Notes under the pieces: model-generated
What the model was told of the DNA's origin: nothing
What the model saw: the letters and a program-made list of their open reading frames with translations, nothing else
Databases searched by the model: none
Translations under genes and position numbers: made by a program
Part shown: piece after piece, positions 6,353 through 10,464 of the stretch
Position numbering within the stretch: position 1 is the stretch's first letter
Layout of the letters: each line of letters starts with the position of its first letter
Assembly: GCA_036488085.1 (NCBI GenBank)
Contig: DASXHZ010000048.1
Span: forward strand, 1-10,464
From: DASXHZ01 sp036488085
GTDB lineage: Bacteria; Acidobacteriota; Thermoanaerobaculia; Gp7-AA8
Length of the DNA stretch: 10,464 bases
Direction of reading: 5' to 3'

Positions 6353-6858
6353 CGGCCCCTCGGAGCGGGAGGCCGGCCCGTCGGTGGGGGCGCGCGCCGC
6401 TTTTTGGTGAGCATGTGGTCAGTCGGAGCTGGCGGCGTGCCCCCTGAGGTGAAGAGTGTGCCCCTCGCGGTGGCTCGCGTGCCCCTCGGGGTGGCTTATG
6501 AGCCCGTCGTCGCGGTGACGCGGCCGTTTCATGGTGAGAGGCGTGCCCCTCGGAGGGGGCGCGCTTCCACATCGAGGGGGCGCTTCGCCACTTGGGGTGG
6601 GCGAACGCCCGCAAGGCGGTGACGACGGCGCCCCTCCGAGGGGTCGCGGTGCCGCTGCGTGTGGCCGTGGCGCCGCTCGATGCGGCGCGCCTTCAGCTTC
6701 GAGTGACCGCGGTTCCCCTCGCGGGGGCCGCGTCGACACCGGCGGGGGCAACGTCGCCCCTCGCGGGGGCCGCGTCGACACCGGCGGGGGCAACGTCGCC
6801 CCTGGCGGGGGGGGGCCACGTAGCCCTCGCGCTCGCGACACCCGCCACATGGGGTCGT
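6353..6858. repeat. 24-unit array of 21 bp hairpin repeats
   Basis: The stretch divides into 24 consecutive units of 21 bp, with just two single-base insertions (before 6543 and 6628). The best-preserved units read TCGCCCCTCGCG then GGGGCCGCG. Unit positions 3-7 and 13-17 are complementary around a 5-nt loop in many units, and different units use different pairs. Examples: GCCCC/GGGGC (6754 unit), GCCGC/GCGGC (6670), GCCGC/GTGGC with a G-U (6649), CCAC/GTGG (6585), CCCC/GGGG (6628, 6712) and GTCAG/CTGGC, one base out of register (6416). Some units (6521, 6564, 6691, 6817) pair poorly. Near the right end a 47 bp stretch is exactly duplicated 42 bp downstream (6715-6761 and 6757-6803), and a run of nine G follows. 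The one-base shifts would break any encoded heptad peptide. Confidence 0.75.
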
Positions 6859-6869
6859 GGCGCGCCAGC

Positions 6870-6893
6870 GGGGTCATGCCTTCGTTTTTCGCA
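6870..6893 (+). repeat. GGGGTCA-type repeat, copy 3
   Basis: GGGGTCATGCCTTCG followed by TTTTTCGCA. It is a direct, 22 of 24 identical copy of the element at 6175, placed 11 bp after the end of the 21 bp array. Copies 1 and 3 therefore bracket the array and may mark the limits of an inserted or duplicated module. Confidence 0.6.
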
Positions 6894-6912
6894 CCGCCAG
6901 CTACGTCGACCC

Positions 6913-8133
6913 TCAAACGACGCGCTGACCGTCGCGGAACACTGCGGTCACGAGGTTGACGCCAAAGTGGTAGACGAGGTGGAGGTAGTTCGGCGCCTCG
7001 ATGAGGACGAAGTCGGCGCGCTTTCCGGGTTCGATGGAGCCGATTTCGGACGCCATTCGCAGCGAGCACGCGCCGTTCAGCGTCGCGGCGGTGAGGGCCT
7101 CCTCGACGGTCAGCTTCATGCGGAGGGTAGCGAGCTGGACGACGGTCTGCATCGACTCGGTCATCGACGAGCCGGGGTTGCAGTCGGTGGAGAGGGAGAC
7201 GATGGCGCCGCGGTCGATCAGCTCGCGCGCGGGGGCGTAGCGGTCGGACATGAGGAAGAAGCTCGTCGCGGGGAGGAGGTTCGCGACGGTGTCGGAGCTC
7301 GCGAGCGCGTCGATGCCGCGGTCGCTGATGAACATCAGGTGGTCGGCGGATGCGGCTCCGAGCTCCGCGGCGAGCGACGCGCCGTCGGTGTCTGAGAGCT
7401 CGTCGGCGTGGAGCCGCGGGATCAGTCCGAGCTTCGCGCCCGCGCGGAGTACCGCATTGCCTTGCTCGCGCGTGAAGACGTTCCGCTCGACGAACGCGTC
7501 GCAGAACGTCGCCAGCTTCTCGTTCGCCACCGCGGGCAGGATCTTCTCGATCACCTCGTCGAGGTACGACGCGCTCCGGTTCTCCGGCGGAAACTCGTGC
7601 GCCGCCAGGCACGTCGGCACGAGCCGCACCGGCGATCGATTGCTGACACGGCGGATTGCGCGAAGCTGCTTCAGCTCGTCCTCGAGGTTCAGTCCATACC
7701 CGCTCTTTGCTTCGGCGGTCGTCGTTCCGTACTGCGCCATGGTCGCCGTCCGCGCGAAGACGTTGGCCGCCAGCTCTTCTTCCGACGCCGCACGCGTGTG
7801 GCGGACGGTGGATGCGATCCCTCCGCCGGACGCCGCGATGTCCGCATACGTCTCCCCCTGCAGCCTTCGGTTGAACTCCGACTCGCGGAAGCCGGCAAAC
7901 GGGATGTGCGTGTGCGAGTCGACGAATCCGGGGACCGCCGTGGCGCCGCGGGCATCGAAATCTTCGTCGATCGGATGCGGGTTGTCGCGCTCCGGCCCGA
8001 CGTACGCGATCCGCTCGCCGTCGACGACGATCACCGAGTCGTCGTAAACGCGCAGCACCCGCATCGCCTCGCCACGAACCGGCCCGCGGCCGAGCGGCGT
8101 GGCTATCTGGCGGAGGTTGCGGATGAGGAGCAT
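6913..8133 (-). CDS. hutI: Imidazolonepropionase
   Basis: 406 aa, the usual size. HutI hydrolyses 4-imidazolone-5-propanoate to N-formimino-L-glutamate, the third step of histidine degradation, in the cytoplasm. It is an amidohydrolase with a metal-binding TIM barrel. Visible motifs: the metal pair His74/His76 in VDSHTHIPFAG, the substrate-binding GETYADIAASGGGI stretch (93-106), EAKSGYGL (141-148), AAHE (177-180), HADEL (242-246), ADHL (263-266) and the metal aspartate Asp317 in TDCNPGS, where the family more often has DFNPGS. The C-terminal GKRADFVLIE stretch completes the composite beta domain. The start is ATG at 8133; no strong ribosome site is seen. The heptamer inverted repeat lies immediately upstream, starting 5 bp before the ATG. 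No hutH, hutU or hutG is in the window, so any operon partners must lie elsewhere. Confidence 0.93.
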   Translation of the reverse strand: MLLIRNLRQIATPLGRGPVRGEAMRVLRVYDDSVIVVDGERIAYVGPERDNPHPIDEDFDARGATAVPGFVDSHTHIPFAGFRESEFNRRLQGETYADIAASGGGIASTVRHTRAASEEELAANVFARTATMAQYGTTTAEAKSGYGLNLEDELKQLRAIRRVSNRSPVRLVPTCLAAHEFPPENRSASYLDEVIEKILPAVANEKLATFCDAFVERNVFTREQGNAVLRAGAKLGLIPRLHADELSDTDGASLAAELGAASADHLMFISDRGIDALASSDTVANLLPATSFFLMSDRYAPARELIDRGAIVSLSTDCNPGSSMTESMQTVVQLATLRMKLTVEEALTAATLNGACSLRMASEIGSIEPGKRADFVLIEAPNYLHLVYHFGVNLVTAVFRDGQRVV

Positions 8134-8138
8134 GGTCA

Positions 8139-8223
8139 GAGCGTGGAGCGGAGAGCGCAGAGCGCAGACCGCCGCCCGCCCGTTCGCTGATCTGCGCTCT
8201 GCGCTCTGTGCACTGCGCTCTGC
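8139..8223. repeat. Inverted heptamer repeat filling the divIVA-hutI gap
   Basis: Four heptamers of the GAGCGCA type (GAGCGTG, GAGCGGA, GAGCGCA twice; 8139-8166) face four complementary heptamers of the TGCGCTC type (8193-8220, one diverged to TGTGCAC). The core is a perfect 17 bp stem: 8152-8168 pairs with 8191-8207 around a 22-nt loop. It occupies nearly the whole 91 bp between the two genes, ending two bases from the divIVA stop. It could separate the two transcripts or stabilise the upstream mRNA 3' end. Confidence 0.7.
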
Positions 8224-8224
8224 T

Positions 8225-8725
8225 TCATTCCATCCGCTTCCGGAACACGCTCGTGATCGGCTGCTCGGTCGCTTCCTGCTCCGCGTCGAGCGCGATGAGG
8301 TGCTGCGCGCTGTCGAGCGTTCCCTGAAGGCGGGAGCGGACGGCGGTGCGTTCGATCTTGAGGTCCTGGATCGAGCGCTCGATCTCGGAGACGCGCTGCA
8401 TCGCCTGCCCGATCACGCGTTCGCTGAGCAACTCGGCGTCCTTGACGATCAGCTCCGCCTCTTTACGCGCGTTGCTCTTCACCTCCTCCGACACCTTCTG
8501 CGCCGAGAGGAGCGTGTCTTTCAGGATGCGCTCGCGCTGGGAGTGGTCGTCGAGCTCGTCGCGCAGCATGGCGTTCTCGCGCGAGAGGCGGTCGACGTCT
8601 TTGACCAGCCGCTCGATCTCTTCCGCCACCAGGCTGAGATAGCCGCGCACCTCGTCCGGGTTGTACCCCTTCAGCGCGCGAGTGAAGACCTGCTTCTGGA
8701 TCTCCAGCGGAGTGAGATTCTGCAT
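8225..8725 (-). CDS. divIVA: DivIVA-domain coiled-coil protein
   Basis: 166 aa. DivIVA-type proteins bind curved membrane and recruit partners for division, polar growth or envelope synthesis. The N-terminal membrane-binding domain is recognisable: LTPLEIQKQVFTRALKGYNP (4-23) followed by DEVRGYLSLVAEEI (24-37). The rest to about residue 135 is a charged coiled coil (RLSRENAMLRDELDDHSQRE and further heptads), with a short, less ordered tail. The start is ATG at 8725, with a strong ribosome site (GGGAGGG) upstream. It follows yggT by 56 bp, in the same order as the ylmE-ylmG-divIVA region of Gram-positive bacteria, which supports an envelope or division role. Other DivIVA-like paralogues such as GpsB or SepIVA types cannot be excluded. 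Confidence 0.85.
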   Translation of the reverse strand: MQNLTPLEIQKQVFTRALKGYNPDEVRGYLSLVAEEIERLVKDVDRLSRENAMLRDELDDHSQRERILKDTLLSAQKVSEEVKSNARKEAELIVKDAELLSERVIGQAMQRVSEIERSIQDLKIERTAVRSRLQGTLDSAQHLIALDAEQEATEQPITSVFRKRME

Positions 8726-8746
8726 CGACGCCCTCCCATCACCTTA

Positions 8747-8769
8747 GGCGCGGGCTGGAAGCCCGCGCC
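8747..8769. repeat. GC-rich palindrome between yggT and divIVA
   Basis: GGCGCGGGCT (8747-8756) and AGCCCGCGCC (8760-8769) form a perfect 10 bp stem around a 3-nt loop. It lies inside the 56 bp between two co-transcribed genes and has no T-run in either direction. It resembles the dispersed GCGGGCTGGAAGCCCGC palindromes common in some GC-rich phyla (memory only). It may stabilise or process the polycistronic message. Confidence 0.5.
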
Positions 8770-8781
8770 GCACGACTACGA

Positions 8782-9102
8782 CTACGGGGTGAGTATAGCG
8801 GCGATGAGGAGGCGGCGAATGAGGAAGATCGCGAGCAGGAGCAGCAGCGGCGACCAGTCGATCCCCGCCGTGTCGACGCGCCGCAGCAACCGGCGGAACG
8901 GCCGCAGGAACGGATACGTGAGGCGCGTGAAGATCTCGTTGAGCTGGCTGAGAACGTTGTAGAAGCCGCGATACCGCCACCGCGCCGACGACTGCGAGGC
9001 GAAAAAGAGAATCCACGAGATGATGACCCAGATGAAGACGGTCCACTGCAGGAGGTCGAGAACGATCAGGACGACGTCGACGAAAGGCGTGACGAATTTC
9101 AT
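8782..9102 (-). CDS. yggT: YggT-family membrane protein
   Basis: 106 aa, with the two-hairpin hydrophobic layout of YggT/YlmG proteins. A long N-terminal membrane segment (about 5-33, VDVVLIVLDLLQWTVFIWVI) is followed by a polar, basic middle and a second segment (about 83-103). The family signature is present in the middle: RLTYPFLRPFRRLLR (60-74) then DWSPLLLLLAIFLIRRLL. The molecular role is not settled; YlmG homologues are linked to envelope and division-site organisation and to membrane complex assembly. The start is ATG at 9102, which overlaps the yggS stop as ATGA, so translation is coupled. In E. coli yggT lies directly beside yggS as well. Confidence 0.87.
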   Translation of the reverse strand: MKFVTPFVDVVLIVLDLLQWTVFIWVIISWILFFASQSSARWRYRGFYNVLSQLNEIFTRLTYPFLRPFRRLLRRVDTAGIDWSPLLLLLAIFLIRRLLIAAILTP

Positions 9103-9764
9103 CCGCGCGCCCCGAAGATAGCGCGTCCGACGCGCACGATCGTCGACCCTTCCTCGATCGCGATCTCGAAGTCTTCGCTCATTCCCATCGAAAGCTCTGC
9201 AACTCCGATGCGCTGCTGCAGCTCCCGCAACGCCCGGAAGTGCGGCCGCACGTCGTCATCGAGCGGCGGGATCGCCATGAGTCCGCGCAAGTTCACCCCG
9301 TCGATCGCCGCCATCTCGGCCGCCAGCGCCGGCACGTCATTCGGAGCTGCCCCGCTCTTCTGCTCCTCGCGGCCGATGTTCACCTGCAGCAGGATCTCCT
9401 GCCGCTTCCCCGCCGCGATCGCCGCCTTCGCGATCTTCCCCGCGAGCTCGACGGAGTCGACGGTCTCGATGACGTCGAAGATCCGCACCGCGTCCTTGGC
9501 CTTGTTCGACTGCAAGTGTCCGATCAGATGCCAGCGCGCGTTTCCATCGACGAGCGGCTTCTTCTCGCGCGCTTCCTGAACCTTGTTCTCGCCGACGTGC
9601 GTCGCCCCCGCGGCGATCGCATTCGTCACGGCCTCGGCCGGAAAGGTCTTCGACACCGCGACGAGCGTGACCTCTTCGCGCTTCCGTCCCGCTCTGGCGC
9701 ACGCCGCTTCAACGCGTGCGTCCACCACCCCGAGGTTGGCGCGAATCTCGTCAGACGTCAGCAC
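9099..9764 (-). CDS. yggS: YggS/YlmE PLP homeostasis protein
   Basis: 221 aa from GTG at 9764, within the normal range of the family. The protein is a monomeric alanine-racemase-like TIM barrel that binds pyridoxal phosphate and keeps free PLP and amino-acid/keto-acid balance; it has no known catalytic product. The PLP lysine is Lys39 in VAVSKT. Other family motifs: HVGENKVQEA (56-65), WHLIGHLQSNKAK (78-90), LLQVNIGREEQKSG and, near the end, LSMGMSEDFEIAIEEGST then VRVGRAIFG. The frame is open back to a TTG at 9806, but the extra 14 residues are unlike the family. The GTG has GGGAG upstream and begins 14 bp inside the RNase H gene, so it is preferred. It is coupled to yggT by the ATGA overlap. 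Confidence 0.9.
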   Translation of the reverse strand: MLTSDEIRANLGVVDARVEAACARAGRKREEVTLVAVSKTFPAEAVTNAIAAGATHVGENKVQEAREKKPLVDGNARWHLIGHLQSNKAKDAVRIFDVIETVDSVELAGKIAKAAIAAGKRQEILLQVNIGREEQKSGAAPNDVPALAAEMAAIDGVNLRGLMAIPPLDDDVRPHFRALRELQQRIGVAELSMGMSEDFEIAIEEGSTIVRVGRAIFGARG

Positions 9765-10218
9765 GGCGTCTCTGCTCCCACCGCCCGTCCGCCCGGTCGA
9801 CGGCAACGTTCGCGAGCCGGTCGGCCTCTTTGTTTCCGGCGCGCAGGGTGTGGCGGATCGAGAAGCGGCGGAACCCGCGCGCCATCGTCCGCGCCCGCTG
9901 GAACAGCGGAATGAGGTTCGGATGCTTCACGCGGTACTCGCCGTTCATCTGTTTCACGAGCAGCAACGAATCCGAAACGACGTCGAGCTCCGTCGCCCCC
10001 TCGGCCGCCGCGACGCTCATCGCTTCGAGGAGTCCCGAATACTCGGCGACGTTGTTCGTCGTCGTGCCGAGGTAGCCGGCCACTTCGATGATCTCGCCGT
10101 GCTCCGTCCGCATGTAGACGCCGTAGCCCGACGGGCCGGGATTGCCGCGCGAGGCGCCGTCTACGTATGCGGTCGCCTTCAGGACGCCGGCCTCTCGATG
10201 TAGAGAATGCGGTGACAT
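9751..10218 (-). CDS. Ribonuclease HI family protein
   Basis: 155 aa from ATG at 10218. RNase HI cleaves the RNA strand of RNA-DNA hybrids. All four carboxylates of the active site are visible: Asp20 in YVDGASRGNPGPSGYG, Glu59 in NNVAEYSGL, Asp83 in VVSDSLL and Asp133 in KEADRLAN. It lacks the basic protrusion segment of E. coli RnhA and resembles the compact RNase HI-like proteins of Gram-positive bacteria and archaea. The start is uncertain. The first 12 residues from the ATG lie inside the upstream zinc-ribbon gene and do not look like the family. A CTG at 10182 preceded by GAGAGG would overlap the upstream stop as CTGA and give a 143-aa protein. The gene ends 14 bp inside yggS. Confidence 0.88.
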   Translation of the reverse strand: MSPHSLHREAGVLKATAYVDGASRGNPGPSGYGVYMRTEHGEIIEVAGYLGTTTNNVAEYSGLLEAMSVAAAEGATELDVVSDSLLLVKQMNGEYRVKHPNLIPLFQRARTMARGFRRFSIRHTLRAGNKEADRLANVAVDRADGRWEQRRRADV

Positions 10219-10464
10219 CCTTCGCACTGCACGGTCTCGCCGCGCTTGAGCTGCTGCGCCACCATGGCGCGCACGCGCGTGCGGCACATGCTGCAACTGT
10301 CGTTGTCGACCCGTGCCACAGCGACGTTGTTGCGCTGCTTCGCCACCCGCCAGAACTCGCGGCGGAGGCGTTCCGGGATCTGCGCCTCGATCTCCGCCTG
10401 CTTCTTCGTGAGCTGTGCGATCTCGCCGCGGAGATCGCCGAGGGAGGACTGCCACGCGGCATGT
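10179..10464 (-). CDS. Zinc-ribbon coiled-coil protein, C-terminal part
   Basis: Partial: the 5' end is outside the window, leaving 94 codons plus the stop (TGA at 10179-10181). The visible part starts with a coiled coil (GEIAQLTKKQAEIEAQIPE) and ends in a C4 zinc ribbon. Its two knuckles are CSMC and, 22 residues later, CEGC, followed by HRILYIERP. This matches the zinc-ribbon proteins of the CT398/HP0958-like group, which in other bacteria have been linked to flagellar or sigma-factor functions. The role here is unknown. It overlaps the RNase HI gene, by 4 bp or 40 bp depending on that gene's start; the same pairing of zinc-ribbon and RNase H genes occurs in several bacterial groups (from memory). 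Confidence 0.8.
   Translation of the reverse strand, partial: HAAWQSSLGDLRGEIAQLTKKQAEIEAQIPERLRREFWRVAKQRNNVAVARVDNDSCSMCRTRVRAMVAQQLKRGETVQCEGCHRILYIERPAS

Larger units (their letters stand above)
6110..6912. other. Gene-free 800 bp between brnT and hutI
   Basis: Long open frames cross this stretch on both strands, but their translations are low-complexity products of the 21 bp repeat and none resembles a protein family. The contents are a GC hairpin CCGCGCG/CGCGCGG (6148-6170), three copies of a GGGGTCA-type repeat (6175, 6273, 6870), a short 13 bp tandem repeat (CCTCACTTCA at 6301 and 6314) and the large 21 bp array (6353-6858). Confidence 0.6.

Noticed and set aside
6592..7395. 267-aa plus-strand open frame with PLxGA heptads
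   Set aside because: The heptad look comes from the 21 bp period. The frame continues antisense through hutI, and the repeat shifts frame by one base at two places upstream.
6419..7612. 397-aa minus-strand open frame across array 2 and part of hutI
   Set aside because: It lies in another frame of the clear hutI gene and is an arginine/proline-rich product of GC-rich repeat DNA.
8099..8962. 287-aa plus-strand open frame
   Set aside because: It is antisense to divIVA and part of yggT, which have clear family matches.

Overview
The window looks like chromosomal DNA from a GC-rich bacterium. The gene complement (YfhO-type membrane protein, HutI, DivIVA/YggT/YggS cluster, zinc-ribbon coiled-coil protein) and the abundance of short palindromic intergenic repeats fit an environmental lineage such as Acidobacteriota or a neighbouring phylum. 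This placement is inference; no rRNA or taxonomic marker is present.

Layout. (1) Positions 1-2160 look like an accessory island. They hold a terminator-like hairpin (7-34), an array of about ten 21-22 bp units (188-406) in which most units contain their own small palindrome, and a clear sigma70-like promoter. The promoter leads into an RNA leader of three consecutive stem-loops and then a lone DndB/DGQHR-like gene on the plus strand. A 3' hairpin and a dispersed palindromic repeat close this region. (2) Positions 2162-5578 carry two divergent genes only 33 bp apart: a large YfhO-type membrane protein (minus) and a D-2-hydroxyacid dehydrogenase (plus). (3) Positions 5617-6109 carry a BrnT-type toxin and an overlapping small antitoxin-like gene (minus). 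(4) Positions 6110-6912 contain no convincing gene. They hold three copies of a GGGGTCA-type repeat and a second, longer array: 24 units of 21 bp (6353-6858) with paired arms in many units. (5) Positions 6913-10464 hold a co-directional minus-strand run. In transcription order this is the C-terminal part of a zinc-ribbon protein, an RNase HI-family protein, YggS, YggT, a DivIVA-domain protein and imidazolonepropionase (HutI). The first four overlap or are translationally coupled. YggS-YggT-DivIVA recalls the ylmE-ylmG-divIVA order next to the division genes of Gram-positive bacteria, so this part probably serves cell envelope or division housekeeping. HutI may simply lie downstream.

The most unusual content is nucleic-acid level structure. 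Two unrelated-sequence arrays share a 21 bp period and both show self-complementary units whose arms change together. They are the best candidates for something undescribed. The structured leader and operator-like inverted repeat in front of the orphan DndB-like gene are the next most interesting.
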